Positions 7,422 to 16,869 are shown, counted from the first letter of the stretch. The stretch is 64,000 bases of DNA from Devosia sp. A16 (GCF_001402915.1 NZ_CP012945.1:1188001-1252000), one strand, 5' to 3'. The notes: generated by a model not told the origin, from the sequence alone. A program made the numbers and translations.

Positions 7422-8408
7422 CTAACCCCGTCGCACCAGCGCCGGCGGATGGCCGAACTGTGCCTTGAACGCGCGGCTGAAGGCGGCGTCGGACTCGTAG
7501 CCGATGCGACGTCCGACATCGCTCACCCGCGTATCCGGGCGCTTCAGCATCTCATTGGCAAGCAGCAGGCGCCAGCGCGTCTGGTAGTGCAGCGGTGCGG
7601 CACCGATCAGGGTGGCGAAGCGCTCGGCGAAACTCGAGCGCGACATGCCGGCAATGCCGGCGAGTTCGGCCACGCTGCGGTGCCGGAATGGCGCGTCGTG
7701 GATGGCTTTGAGCGCCCGGCTGATGCGAATGTCGGCGAGGGCGCCGAGCCAGCCGCGGTTTTCGGGCGGCGCAGTCCGCACCCAAGTCCGCATGGCGCGG
7801 ATCACCAGGATGTCGATCAGTCGCGAGATCATCAGCGACGAGCCGGGATGCGGCTGCCTGGCCTCGGCGAGGAGGAAATGCGCGATGCCTTCGACCCAGG
7901 CCTCCTCCTCGCTGCGCAACGCCTTCGAGATATGGATCAGCGAGGGCAGCACGGCCAGCATGGTCGGCATGTTGTCGCCCTCGAAGCGAAAGGCGCCGGT
8001 GATCAACTGGGTCCGCCCGCCATTGCCGCCGAGCCGGATGGCGAGTTGGTCGTCGCGCATCTGCGCCGCCAGCACCTCGCCGATCGGGATCGGCGGCGCG
8101 CCATCGACCCCGATGCTGTGGCCGCTCCCCTGCGGCAGGACGATCAGGTCGCCCGCCTCGGCGATCACCCGCTTGCCGTCGCTGGCCCGCACCTCGAACG
8201 CGCCTTCCGACACCACGTGGAAATAGGCTGAACCGGCTTCGAACTGCAGTGCCCAGGGCGCCAGCAGCTCCGCCGAAAAGATCAGTTCCCCGCGCAGGCG
8301 GATCAGCGTCAGCACCTGCGACAGCAGGTCGACGCGTGAGGCCATCATTGGGAAAGCGGCTTCGGATTCCGGAGCATGAAGTCCGGAGGCGCGATCATGG
8401 TTGTTCAC
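7422..8408 (-). CDS. AraC-family regulator with N-terminal cupin domain
   Basis: Transcription factor of 328 aa. An AraC_binding_2/cupin-type sensor domain spans about 20-200 (EGAFEVRASDGKRVIAEAGDLIVLP). The C-terminus carries two helix-turn-helix motifs (AELAGIAGMSRSSFAERF and SDVGRRIGYESDAAFSRAFKAQFG). It is divergent from the secreted alpha/beta hydrolase at 8560, a common regulator-target arrangement, so it likely senses a small ligand and controls that gene. The start is a GTG at 8408; an internal MMASR at 8348 is also possible. Confidence 0.9.
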   Translation of the reverse strand: MNNHDRASGLHAPESEAAFPMMASRVDLLSQVLTLIRLRGELIFSAELLAPWALQFEAGSAYFHVVSEGAFEVRASDGKRVIAEAGDLIVLPQGSGHSIGVDGAPPIPIGEVLAAQMRDDQLAIRLGGNGGRTQLITGAFRFEGDNMPTMLAVLPSLIHISKALRSEEEAWVEGIAHFLLAEARQPHPGSSLMISRLIDILVIRAMRTWVRTAPPENRGWLGALADIRISRALKAIHDAPFRHRSVAELAGIAGMSRSSFAERFATLIGAAPLHYQTRWRLLLANEMLKRPDTRVSDVGRRIGYESDAAFSRAFKAQFGHPPALVRRG

Positions 8409-8559
8409 CGCCCTGACCTCTATCTTTCCGGTGTCACTTGGCGAGGAAGTTCAACAATCCTCGGCCGAAACGCAAGATCAGATTTTTGAAGCTCGGCGCC
8501 AGCCAGCGGCAAATCGACTTTGCCGATCGTCCAACTCGCCCCAGCAAATGGAGATGAAA

Positions 8560-9309
8560 ATGAAGTCTGTTCTGTCCGCCGTCGTGTTCAGCGCCGCCGC
8601 TGTCGGTGCTGGGAGCGCGACTCTCGCCCAGGAGCCCGCCAGGAATATCGTCCTGGTGCACGGCGCCTTCGCCGATGCTTCGAGCTGGGACAAGGTCGCC
8701 GGGATCCTTTCGGCCAAGGGTTATTACGTCACCCAGGTCGCCAACCCGCTGACCTCGCTGGCCGACGATGTCGCGGCCACCAAAGCTGCCCTCGACGCCC
8801 AGGACGGCCCGACCGTGCTGGTCGGCCATTCCTGGGGTGGCGTGGTGATCGGTGAGGCCGGCGCCGACGCCAAGGTCAAGGCGCTGGTCTATGTTTCGGC
8901 TTTCGCGCCGGACAAGGGCGAGACGCTCACCAAGCTGCTGTCCAACGGCGCACCCAGCGAAGGCGTCAAGGCGATCCGTCCCAACGCCGAGGGCGGCCTG
9001 ATCTTCGATCCCGCGCGGTACCCCGCTCTGTTTGCTGGCGACCTGCCGGTGGCGGAAGCCGCGGCCAATGCGACCACGCAGTTGCCGTCGAACCCGGCGA
9101 ACTTCGACGCCGTGGCGGAGGTCGCTGCCTGGCACGACAAGCCGAGCTTCTACGTCGTGACCACTGAGGATCTGGTGTTGCCCCCCGACGCACAGCGCTT
9201 CTTTGCCGGCCGCATCGGTGCCACCGTCACCGAGATCGAGGCCAGCCACTCTGGTCTCATCTCGAAGGCCGAAGATGTCGCCAAGGTGATCGAAGCTGTA
9301 GCGCAGTGA
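8560..9309 (+). CDS. Secreted alpha/beta hydrolase
   Basis: Alpha/beta-fold hydrolase (249 aa) with a Sec signal peptide (MKSVLSAVVFSAAAVGAGSA, cleavage near TLAQ-EP), hence periplasmic. The oxyanion region VHGAFADASSWDKV follows at 33-46 and the nucleophile elbow GHSWGG places Ser91. The catalytic His is probably in ASHSGLIS near the end. Substrate unknown; the closest theme is the EstA/salicylate-esterase-like small hydrolases. The third ATG of a cluster (8548, 8554, 8560) is chosen because GGAG lies 6 bases before it and it gives a clean signal peptide. Confidence 0.85.
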   Translation: MKSVLSAVVFSAAAVGAGSATLAQEPARNIVLVHGAFADASSWDKVAGILSAKGYYVTQVANPLTSLADDVAATKAALDAQDGPTVLVGHSWGGVVIGEAGADAKVKALVYVSAFAPDKGETLTKLLSNGAPSEGVKAIRPNAEGGLIFDPARYPALFAGDLPVAEAAANATTQLPSNPANFDAVAEVAAWHDKPSFYVVTTEDLVLPPDAQRFFAGRIGATVTEIEASHSGLISKAEDVAKVIEAVAQ

Positions 9310-9492
9310 CGCGCGCCGCGGCGGCAGCGCCGACCCGGCCGGTCGACGCTGCCCATGACCTGCGTTCGGGGCGGCAGCGGGTAGCGCCCCGCCCCGATCG
9401 TTGAAATAATGTGGGTAACGGTGTCCCTTCTCGCGCCCCTCGTTCGTCGCTCTGGCACCGGTTCGATGAGGCCGGCAACAAGGAGTCGAACA

Positions 9493-9918
9493 ATGCGTGT
9501 AATGGTGTTGGGCAAGGCCAGCGAAACCGGCGAAGCGGGGGCGCCGCCGAGCCGGGAGGCCTTCGAGGCCATGGACCGGTTCACCGAGGAACTGGTGAAG
9601 GCCGGCGTGCTGGTCGCCGGCGCCGGCCTCAAATCCGGTGCCGAGGCGCGGCGCATCATCATCGATGGCGATCGCCGCACCGTCATCGACGGACCGTTCG
9701 CCGAGACGCGCGAACTGGTCGCCGGCTTCCAGATCTGGGAGGTCAAGGACATGGACGAAGCCATCGCCTGGGCCAACCGCTACCCAAGCGTCGCGCCGGG
9801 CAGGAACGAGATCGAACTCCGGCCCTTCCTCGAAGCCGCCGACCTCGTCGGGCTGGTGACCCCCGAGGAGCTCGAGACACCACGCCAGGGCGAGCGCGGC
9901 AAGCTCGGCGTCATCTGA
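9493..9918 (+). CDS. YCII-related (DGPF) domain protein
   Basis: Protein of 141 aa from the YCII/DGPF family, small dimeric alpha+beta-barrel proteins. The diagnostic segment VIDGPFAETRELVAGFQIW lies near residues 60-78. The start is fixed by AGGAG at 9481-9485, 7 bases before the ATG. DGPF genes are commonly next to ECF42-type sigma factors, and one follows here after 47 bases. The pair is therefore probably one regulatory unit; the partner is frameshifted. Confidence 0.9.
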   Translation: MRVMVLGKASETGEAGAPPSREAFEAMDRFTEELVKAGVLVAGAGLKSGAEARRIIIDGDRRTVIDGPFAETRELVAGFQIWEVKDMDEAIAWANRYPSVAPGRNEIELRPFLEAADLVGLVTPEELETPRQGERGKLGVI

Positions 9919-9965
9919 ACAGCGAGCGGCTTGCCTTCCTGAACGCCGAGGCCGAAAACGGAGGC

Positions 9966-11236
9966 ATGAGCGCACACGATACGCATCGCGCGATCGAGGC
10001 CACCTTCCGCATCGAACGGGCGAGGCTGGTGGCGGGCCTGGTCCGGCTGGTGCGCAGCATCGATCGAGCCGAAGAGCTGGCGCAGGATGCGCTGGTGATC
10101 GCGCTCGACAGCTGGCCGAAAACCGGAGTTCCCGCCAATCCCGGCGCCTGGCTGATGACGACGGCCAGGCGCCGCGCCATCGACGCCATCCGGCATGAGC
10201 GGATGCGACTGCGCAAGCACCCCGAGCTCGTGCATGCCCTGGACCAGGCCCCGGACGATGCCGCCGCCGCGATCGATGCCGCGCTCAGCGATGACCTCGG
10301 CGACGAATTGCTGGGGCTCATCTTCGCGGCCTGTCACCCGATGCTGTCCGCCGATGCCCGGGCCGCCCTCACCCTGCGGGTGGTGGGCGGATTGAGCATC
10401 GACGAGATCGCCCGGGCCTTCCTCGCCAACGAGGCCGCCATCGCCAAGCGGATCGTGCGCGCCAAGCAGGCGATCGCCACCGCCGGCCTTGGCTTCGAGG
10501 TGCCGCGCGGCGCCGAACGGGCCGCCCGCCTGCCCTCGGTGCTCGAGGTCATCTACCTGATCTTCAACGAGGGCTATGCCGCCACCGCCGGCGACGACCC
10601 GATCCGGCCGGGCCTCTGCCTTGAAGCGTTGCGGCTGGGTCGCGTGCTTGCCGGGTTGCTGGCCGACGACCCCGAGGTCTTCGGCCTCGTCGCCCTGATG
10701 GAGTTTCATGCCTCGCGGCTCCCTGCCCGCATCGGCCCCGATGGCGCCCTCGTTCCCCTGCCCGACCAGGACCGGACGCGCTGGGACCAGCTGCTGATCC
10801 GCCGCGGTCTCGACGCGCTGGCCCGCGCCGAGGCTCTGGGCCCGACGGCCGGCGGTTGGGGCCCCTATGTGCTGCAGGCGGCGCTGGCGGCCTGTCACGT
10901 GCGGGCCCGCACGGCCGCCGAAACCGACTGGTCCCGTATCGCCGGGCTCTACGATCGCCTTCGCCTGATGACCCCGTCGCCCGTCGTCGTCTCAATCGCG
11001 CCATCGCTCATGGCATGGCCTTTGGTCCAGAGGCTGGCCTCGGCCTCCTCGAGCAGTTGGCCGACGAACCGGCGCTCCGCGACTACGCCCCACTGTCGGC
11101 GGCGCGCGGCGACCTGCTGTTCCGCACCGGCCGGCTCGAGGAGGCCCGCGCCGCATTCGAGGCCGCCGCACGGCTGACGCGGAATGCCCCGGAGGCGGCG
11201 TTCCTGCTCCGCCGGGCCCGGGCCTGTGCCGGGTGA
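9966..11236 (+). pseudogene. ECF42-type RNA polymerase sigma factor, frameshifted near its C-terminus
   Basis: Sigma factor with a sigma-70 region 2 (ELAQDALVIALDSWP, PGAWLMTTARRRAID), a region 4 (SIDEIARAFLANEAAIAKRI) and the long C-terminal DUF6596/TPR extension typical of ECF42 proteins (FNEGYAATAGDD, LVALMEFHASR). The reading frame runs correctly to MTPSPVV (about 10988). The expected continuation LNRAIAHGMAFGPEAGLGLL lies in another frame from about 10991 to the stop at 11236. One base appears to be missing in the CGTCGTCGT tract at 10982-10990. Read unshifted, the protein ends at 11177 with a Ser/Arg-rich nonsense tail. This is either a sequencing error or a real disabling mutation. The ATG has GGAGG only one base upstream, so the exact start is uncertain. 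Confidence 0.8.
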
Positions 11237-11295
11237 ATTGCGAACAAACCGCGAATAGTGCTTCCTGATCCCCACCGTCAGACGGATCGATTCGC

Positions 11296-13359
11296 GTGCA
11301 GACTGCCCCGGCCTCCCACTATCTCGACAAGCTGAACCCCGAGCAGCGACAGGCGGCGGAGCATCTGGGGGGGCCGCTGCTGGTGATTGCCGGGGCCGGC
11401 TCGGGCAAGACCAACACGCTGGCGCACCGGGTGGCGCACCTGATCGTCAACGGCGCGGATCCGCGCCGCATCCTGTTGATGACCTTTTCGCGCCGCGCCG
11501 CCAGCGAAATGCAGCGCCGGGTCGAGCGGCTGGTGGCGCAGGTGATGGGCCCCAAAGCCGGCGTGATCACCGACGCGCTGAGCTGGGCCGGCACCTTCCA
11601 CGGCATTGGAGCGCGGCTGTTGCGCGAACATGCCGAGCAGATCGGCCTGACCCCCGGATTCTCGATCCACGATCGCGAGGATTCCGGCGACCTGATCAAC
11701 ATCATCCGGCACGAGATGGGGTTCTCGGAGGCCAAAAAGCGCTTTCCCACCAAGGGCACCTGCCTCGCCATCTACTCGCGCGTGGTCAACGCCCAGGACG
11801 ATCTCGACGCGGTGCTGAAAGAGGCGTTTCCGTGGGTCGCCATGTGGGGCCCGCAGCTGCGCGAGCTGTTCGCCGCCTATGTGGAACAAAAGCAGCGCCA
11901 GCAGGTGCTCGATTACGACGACCTGCTGCTCTACTGGGCCGCCATGATGCGCGAGCCTTCCATCGCCGAGGACCTGGGCGGCCGTTTCGACCATGTGCTG
12001 GTCGATGAATACCAGGATACCAACCGGCTGCAGGCCTCGATCCTGCTCGCCCTGAAGCCGGCCGGCGACGGGCTGACCGTGGTCGGCGACGACGCCCAGT
12101 CGATCTATTCGTTCCGCGCCGCGACCGTGCGCAATATCCTCGATTTTCCGGCGTCTTTCAGCCCGCCGGCCCGGATGGTGACGCTCGACCGCAACTACCG
12201 CTCCACCCAGCCGATCCTCGAGGCGGCCAATGCGGTGATTTCCGAGAGCAAGGAGCGCTTCACCAAGAACCTGTGGACCGAGCGGCAGGCCACCGAAAAA
12301 CCGCGGCTGGTGACGGTGAAGGACGAGGCGAGCCAGGCCCGCTACGTGGTCGAGAGCATTCTCGCCTGCCGGGAGGGCGGCACCGCGCTGAAGCAGCAGG
12401 CCGTGCTGTTCCGCACCTCCTCGCATTCGGCCGAACTCGAGATCGAGCTGACGCGGCGCAACATTCCATTCGTCAAGTTTGGCGGCCTGAAATTTCTCGA
12501 CAGCGCCCACGTCAAGGACATGCTGGCGCTGCTGCGCTTCGTCGACAATCCGCGCGACCGCGTCGCCGGCTTCCGCGTGTTGCAGTTGCTGCCGGGCGTC
12601 GGACCCGGCGCCGCCGGCAAGCTGCTCGATCGCATGGCCGAGAGCCCCAACCCGCTGCTCGCCCTGCTCGACGCCCCTCCGCCGCCGCGTGGCTCGGAGG
12701 GCTGGCCGGCGCTGCTCGAAGTGGTGCAGCACCTGGGCCAGGGCGGTGGCGGCTGGCCGGCCGAACTGCTCAGGGCGCGCATGTGGTACGAGCCATTGAT
12801 GGAGGCGGTGTACGAAGATGCCGAGGTCCGCAAGGAAGATCTCTACCAGCTCGAGCAGATCGCCGCAGGCTATCCGAGCCGCGAGCGCTTCATCACCGAG
12901 CTGACGCTCGATCCGCCCGACGCCACCTCCGACCAGGCCGGCGTGCCGTTGCTCGACGAGGATTTTCTGATCCTCTCCACCATCCACTCGGCCAAGGGCC
13001 AGGAATGGAAGAACGTGCATGTGCTCAACGTCGTCGACGGCGCCATCCCGTCCGACCTCGGCACCGGTTCGACGCACGAGCTCGAAGAAGAACGGCGGCT
13101 GCTCTACGTGGCGATGACCCGTGCCCGCGACGAGCTGCACCTGATGGTGCCGCAGCGCTTCTACGTGCACCAGCAGGCGTCCTATGGCGACAAGCACGTC
13201 TATGCGCAGCGCAGCCGCTTCATCACCAAGGCCATGCTGCCGCTGTTCGACGACATGTTCTGGCCGGCAGTGAAACCGGCGGCGATCAGTGGCCTCGCCG
13301 CCCCTGCGGCGCCCCGCATCGATGTCGGCGCGGGGCTGCTGGCGATGTGGAAGAAATGA
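11296..13359 (+). CDS. UvrD/Rep-like superfamily I DNA helicase
   Basis: ATP-dependent 3'-5' DNA helicase (687 aa, GTG start). The Q-motif region LNPEQRQAAEH leads into Walker A AGAGSGKT (32-39). Motif Ia TFSRRAASEM, motif II DEYQDTN (about 237), motif III VGDDAQSIYSFRAA, motif IV LDRNYRST, motif V TIHSAKGQEW and motif VI YVAMTRARDEL are all visible. It matches the shorter UvrD2-like group found besides the main UvrD in rhizobia. Probable role is DNA repair or fork restart. It is followed closely by another repair-type gene. Confidence 0.92.
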   Translation: MQTAPASHYLDKLNPEQRQAAEHLGGPLLVIAGAGSGKTNTLAHRVAHLIVNGADPRRILLMTFSRRAASEMQRRVERLVAQVMGPKAGVITDALSWAGTFHGIGARLLREHAEQIGLTPGFSIHDREDSGDLINIIRHEMGFSEAKKRFPTKGTCLAIYSRVVNAQDDLDAVLKEAFPWVAMWGPQLRELFAAYVEQKQRQQVLDYDDLLLYWAAMMREPSIAEDLGGRFDHVLVDEYQDTNRLQASILLALKPAGDGLTVVGDDAQSIYSFRAATVRNILDFPASFSPPARMVTLDRNYRSTQPILEAANAVISESKERFTKNLWTERQATEKPRLVTVKDEASQARYVVESILACREGGTALKQQAVLFRTSSHSAELEIELTRRNIPFVKFGGLKFLDSAHVKDMLALLRFVDNPRDRVAGFRVLQLLPGVGPGAAGKLLDRMAESPNPLLALLDAPPPPRGSEGWPALLEVVQHLGQGGGGWPAELLRARMWYEPLMEAVYEDAEVRKEDLYQLEQIAAGYPSRERFITELTLDPPDATSDQAGVPLLDEDFLILSTIHSAKGQEWKNVHVLNVVDGAIPSDLGTGSTHELEEERRLLYVAMTRARDELHLMVPQRFYVHQQASYGDKHVYAQRSRFITKAMLPLFDDMFWPAVKPAAISGLAAPAAPRIDVGAGLLAMWKK

Positions 13360-13403
13360 AACACTGACATCCCCTGGCAGGATGATGGGGTAGACGTGTC
13401 AGC

Positions 13404-14540
13404 ATGAAAAAGCCGCTCAACCTAACCCTGCCGCACGCCCGCCGCATCTGGCTGCACGCCCAGCGCCTCGACGAGCGCGCGCCATTCGGCGCCGGGCCGG
13501 AGGCCACCCGCAAGGCGGTCGAGCACCTGGGCTATGTGCAGATCGACACCATCAATGTCATCGAGCGGGCCCACCACCACATCCTGTTCACCCGCATTCC
13601 GAACTATCGGCGCAGCGACCTCACGCATGCGCAATCGGTCGACAAGTCGGTATTCGAATATTGGACGCATGCGCTGGCCTATGTGCCGGTGCGCGACCTG
13701 AGATTCTACATCAGCGAGATGAAGCAGCATCGGAGCGAACCGATGCGCTGGTACGCCGATGCCGACCCCAACGACCTCAAGAAGCTGCTGCGCCAGATCC
13801 GGAAGGACGGCGCCATCTCGATCCGCGACATCGACACCGACGAGCTGGTGGAAAAAGACCACCCATGGGGCAGCCGCAAGCCCTCAAAGCGCGTCCTGCA
13901 ATACGGCTTCTACTCGGGCGAGCTCACCATCTCCGAGCGCAACGGCATGGTGAAGACCTACGAGCTGATGTCGCGGCACTTCGGCACGCTGCCCAAAGCC
14001 GCCACCGAACGGCAGATCGAGACCTACCTCCTCGATCGGGCGCTGCGGGCACAGGGCCTGATCAGCGGCCCGTCGGTGATGCACCCCAAGCTGCGCTTCA
14101 CCTCGGAACTGGCCAAGCAGATCGACAGCCGGCTCCGCCGCAAGGCGCTGCTGCCGGTCACCATCGGCGATGATCCGACGCTGCATTACGCCACGCCCGA
14201 AGCCATCGAAACGCCGGCACCCGAGGGCCCGCCGCTGGTCCACATCCTCTCCCCGTTCGACCCCCTCGCCATCCAGCGCCGCCGCACCAGTCTGTTCTTC
14301 GGCTACGATCACGTGTTCGAGGCCTACGTGCCCAAGGCCAAGCGCAAGTTCGGCTACTTCACGCTGCCGGTGCTGGCGGGCGACGAGATCGTCGCGGCGC
14401 TCGATTTGAAGACCGATCGCGCCGCCGGCAAGGTGCTGATCCAGGCCTGGCACTGGGTCGGCAAGGGTAACGCCGCCGAGCACAAGGCCATGCTCGAGGA
14501 GGAGCTGGGCCGGTTCGAACGGTTCCAGCTGGGCGAGTAG
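13404..14540 (+). CDS. YcaQ-like crosslink-repair DNA glycosylase family protein
   Basis: Winged-helix protein (378 aa) of the HTH_42/YcaQ-AlkZ family, DNA glycosylases that unhook interstrand crosslinks. The catalytic QxD motif is present as VQIDTINVIERAHH near residue 47, and the conserved family segments FEYWTHALAYVPVRDL, RDIDTDELVEK and LLSPFDPL-like LSPFDPLAIQRRRTS follow. It starts 44 bases after the helicase stop in the same direction, so the two may form a repair operon. The actual lesion specificity of this branch is unknown. Confidence 0.85.
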   Translation: MKKPLNLTLPHARRIWLHAQRLDERAPFGAGPEATRKAVEHLGYVQIDTINVIERAHHHILFTRIPNYRRSDLTHAQSVDKSVFEYWTHALAYVPVRDLRFYISEMKQHRSEPMRWYADADPNDLKKLLRQIRKDGAISIRDIDTDELVEKDHPWGSRKPSKRVLQYGFYSGELTISERNGMVKTYELMSRHFGTLPKAATERQIETYLLDRALRAQGLISGPSVMHPKLRFTSELAKQIDSRLRRKALLPVTIGDDPTLHYATPEAIETPAPEGPPLVHILSPFDPLAIQRRRTSLFFGYDHVFEAYVPKAKRKFGYFTLPVLAGDEIVAALDLKTDRAAGKVLIQAWHWVGKGNAAEHKAMLEEELGRFERFQLGE

Positions 14541-14567
14541 CCCGGCAAACCACGGACCGTGCTTCCC

Positions 14568-14712
14568 CTCGCCCCCTCGCCCCTCTGGGAAGAGGGCCGG
14601 GGTGAGGGCGCCAGGCTCTCGTCCAGTGGGGCCAAGCACGTAACAATCGCCTGTCCGGTGTGCTTGGCTACCCCTCACCCTGACCCTCTCCCCAAAGGGG
14701 CGAGGGGACGCG
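14568..14712. repeat. Pair of inverted, GC-rich palindromic elements
   Basis: Two related copies of a C/G-tract element lie in opposite orientation, at about 14568-14611 and 14671-14712. Each has a CCCTCACCC-type outer arm, an inner CCCTCT...AGAGGGG-like stem and a trailing GGGGCGAGGGG. The space between is about 60 bases. This resembles the dispersed REP-like intergenic palindromes of rhizobia; a terminator role for the flanking convergent genes is possible. Confidence 0.6.
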
Positions 14713-14766
14713 CGTTGCGCAGCCGGTGCCATCCAGGACCGATGAGGACGAGGCGGTGGTGACGCG

Positions 14767-15459
14767 CTACCGCGCCCGTACCTTGAGCCCGGTCTGGCTG
14801 AGGATCAGTTCCGCCTGAGGCGCCGACACCAGCGCGCCCTTGAACCGGCCCGCCTGGGCGAGGATCGACAGCCCGCCCAGATCGGCGCCGCGCAGGTCGG
14901 CATTTTCGAACCGGGCCTGCTCGATATTGGCTTCGCGGAGCGAACAGTTTTCGAATGTCGCCTCGCGGAAATCGCATTTGGCGAGGTCCGCCGAGCTGAG
15001 ATCGACACCGACCAGCGTCTCCTTGCGGAAATTGAAGCCCGGCAGCTTGGCCGAAACCAGCAGCGTATTGGTGAAGCGCACATCCAGCGACTTCGCTTCG
15101 GTCAGGTCGCAGCCGGTCAACTTGCAATCCTCGAATGTCGCTGACGACAACGTCGCACTGCGAAAGCTGGCATTGTTGAAGTCGGAGGCGCGGAAGACCG
15201 CATCCTCGAGATTGGCGCTGTTGAACAGCGCGAAGGCGCCACGACAGTTGAGGAACTGTGCGAGCTCGAGCTCGGTCTTGCCAAAATCGGTACGGGCGAC
15301 GCTGCAGCGTTCGAACACCCAACCGGTGAGATCGAGATCGGCGAGCCTCGCCTCATCTAGGGTGCAGCCCGCGAGCCGAACCGGGTCGTTCCCGGCGAGG
15401 CCGGCGATGTCGTCCCGAGTGAGCACTCGGTCCGCAATGGTGAGACTGGGCGGATTCAT
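14767..15459 (-). CDS. Pentapeptide repeat protein
   Basis: Protein of 230 aa made almost wholly of A(D/N)LxX-type pentapeptide repeats, for example ANLEDAVFRASDFNNASF, ADLAKCDFREATFENC and ANIEQARFENADLRGADL. Such repeats fold as a right-handed quadrilateral beta helix. There is no signal peptide or membrane segment, so it is cytosolic. Some family members (Qnr, MfpA) mimic DNA and bind gyrase, but most have unknown roles and nothing here specifies one. No partner gene is in the same operon. Confidence 0.88.
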   Translation of the reverse strand: MNPPSLTIADRVLTRDDIAGLAGNDPVRLAGCTLDEARLADLDLTGWVFERCSVARTDFGKTELELAQFLNCRGAFALFNSANLEDAVFRASDFNNASFRSATLSSATFEDCKLTGCDLTEAKSLDVRFTNTLLVSAKLPGFNFRKETLVGVDLSSADLAKCDFREATFENCSLREANIEQARFENADLRGADLGGLSILAQAGRFKGALVSAPQAELILSQTGLKVRAR

Positions 15460-15600
15460 ACCCGGCTTTTAGCGGTTGCCGCCGAGTCGGTCGACGGCAA
15501 GGTCGAACTTGCCATTCGTAGTAACAATTTGTCCCGTTACTTGTTCTTGCGCCCCGTCGATCTTTGGAGATAATGCCGTCGTTAATTGGGGCAAATCATC

Positions 15601-16047
15601 ATGCGTATTCTTATTGTCGCCGCAGCTTTTGCGGCTCTCCTTGGCACGTCCCCGGCATCCGCTGCGGTGGAATATGTCCGGGTCTGCAATGCATACGGGA
15701 TCGGTTGGTTCTACCTGCCGGGCACCGACACCTGCTACAACGCCAATACTGGCGAGACCAAACGGATGACCGAGAACGGCGTCGTCGAGGGTGAGACCAA
15801 GATGCTGGAGCAGGTGCGCGATGCCAACGAAGGCGTGGCGCTGAGCCTCGCCCTGCCGACGGCAGTCGTCGATGACGGCAAGACCTTCGGCGCGGCGGTG
15901 AATTTCGGCACCTTCAATGGCGAAAACGCCATCGGTATCGGCGGGGCGTTCGAGGCCGCTGACGGGCTCACCATCACCGGAGCGGTGGGCCTCGGTCTTG
16001 GGCGCGGCACCGCCGGCGGCCGCGCCGGCGTCAACTATTCCTGGTAG
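15601..16047 (+). CDS. Small secreted protein with porin-like N-terminus and adhesin-anchor-like tail
   Basis: Exported protein of 148 aa. The signal peptide ([20 protein letters not shown], cut near ASA-AV) is followed by [20 protein letters not shown] with two Cys (VCNAYG and DTCYN), a pattern seen at the N-terminus of rhizobial porins. The C-terminal third ([20 protein letters not shown], then GRAGVNYSW) alternates Gly and hydrophobics and ends in an aromatic residue, like the membrane anchor of trimeric autotransporters. It is far too short for a whole porin, so it may be a mini outer-membrane protein that oligomerises. The ATG at 15601 is preferred to an upstream TTG. Confidence 0.7.
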   Translation: MRILIVAAAFAALLGTSPASAAVEYVRVCNAYGIGWFYLPGTDTCYNANTGETKRMTENGVVEGETKMLEQVRDANEGVALSLALPTAVVDDGKTFGAAVNFGTFNGENAIGIGGAFEAADGLTITGAVGLGLGRGTAGGRAGVNYSW

Positions 16048-16060
16048 CAGAAACAAGGAA

Positions 16061-16080
16061 CGGCGCCCTTCTGGGCGCCG
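16061..16080. terminator. Stem-loop between convergent outer-membrane genes
   Basis: Perfect 8-bp inverted repeat (CGGCGCCC, TTCT loop, GGGCGCCG) between two converging genes. There is no strong T-run on the plus strand; on the minus strand the sequence after the stem is moderately T-rich. A weak bidirectional terminator is likely. Confidence 0.5.
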
Positions 16081-16113
16081 CTCCGTTCGAACTGGTGTGG
16101 CTCTGACGGCGAC

Positions 16114-16869
16114 TTAGTTGAAGCGGTAGCGGACTGTGCCGCGCAGCTCGTGGATCCAGTTGTTGTCGATCTCGTAGTAGCTCTCGCTCGTCGGATCGGT
16201 GGGCGAGTTGTTGATCTGGTTGATGTAGAGGCCGCGATAGCCGACATCCGCCACCCAGTTGCCCATGTCGTAGCCGACGCCGACCATGACGGCGGCCGCA
16301 GCACTGACATTGCCGCCGGTCGGAACCGGCTGGGTGACGCCGAGCGGCGAGTTGATCTCGGCGTGGTTCCACGCCACGCCGGCGCCCGCGCCGACATAGC
16401 CGAAGGCGCCGCCGGCGCCCGAGGAATAACTGAAGTCGCCGCCGAGACCGAAGTCGTAATAGACGTTGGCGAGTGCGACGGTGGAACGCAGCATGAGCGT
16501 ATAGTCACCAGCGTCGCCGATCGGAGGGGGAGCACCGGTCTTGGTGATCATCAGCCCCTTGGTCTCTACCGAGTCGATCGTGCCGTCGAAACGGAGGCCG
16601 GTTCCGGTTTCATAGCCGAAGCCGGCGCCCCAGCTGTAGCCGTAGCCATATTCGGCAATCGGATCGACGTCGCTCGCATCCCACGGATGCTTCACTTCCG
16701 GGGCCCAGTGCCAGTTCAGCGCCGCCGAACCGCGCAGATAGAACGAACCGCCGATGTTGTAGTCGACTTCGGGGATTTGGGGGTATTCGGGCATGTCGGC
16801 CGCCATCACGGGGCCGGCGAGCAGCAGCGCGGCTCCTACCGCGGCCGCCGAGGCGAGATATCTACGCAT
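16114..16869 (-). CDS. Outer-membrane beta-barrel protein
   Basis: Predicted 8-stranded-type outer-membrane protein of 251 aa, similar in plan to the Omp25/RopB group of rhizobia. A Sec signal (MRRYLASAAAVGAALLLAG, cut after AMA-like VMA-AD) is followed by alternating strands such as GSFYLRGSAALNWHWAPEV, YSWGAGFGYETG and a final HELRGTVRYRFN that ends in the aromatic-rich C-terminal signal for BAM insertion. The start at 16869 gives this signal peptide and has AGGA 9 bases upstream; a longer frame would spoil it. A CtrA-type box lies 63 bases upstream. Confidence 0.85.
   Translation of the reverse strand: MRRYLASAAAVGAALLLAGPVMAADMPEYPQIPEVDYNIGGSFYLRGSAALNWHWAPEVKHPWDASDVDPIAEYGYGYSWGAGFGYETGTGLRFDGTIDSVETKGLMITKTGAPPPIGDAGDYTLMLRSTVALANVYYDFGLGGDFSYSSGAGGAFGYVGAGAGVAWNHAEINSPLGVTQPVPTGGNVSAAAAVMVGVGYDMGNWVADVGYRGLYINQINNSPTDPTSESYYEIDNNWIHELRGTVRYRFN

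Noticed and set aside
9411-9965. A long open frame continuing upstream of the sigma factor
   Set aside because: It overlaps the clearly recognisable YCII gene in another frame and has no family similarity, so the sigma gene is started at 9966.
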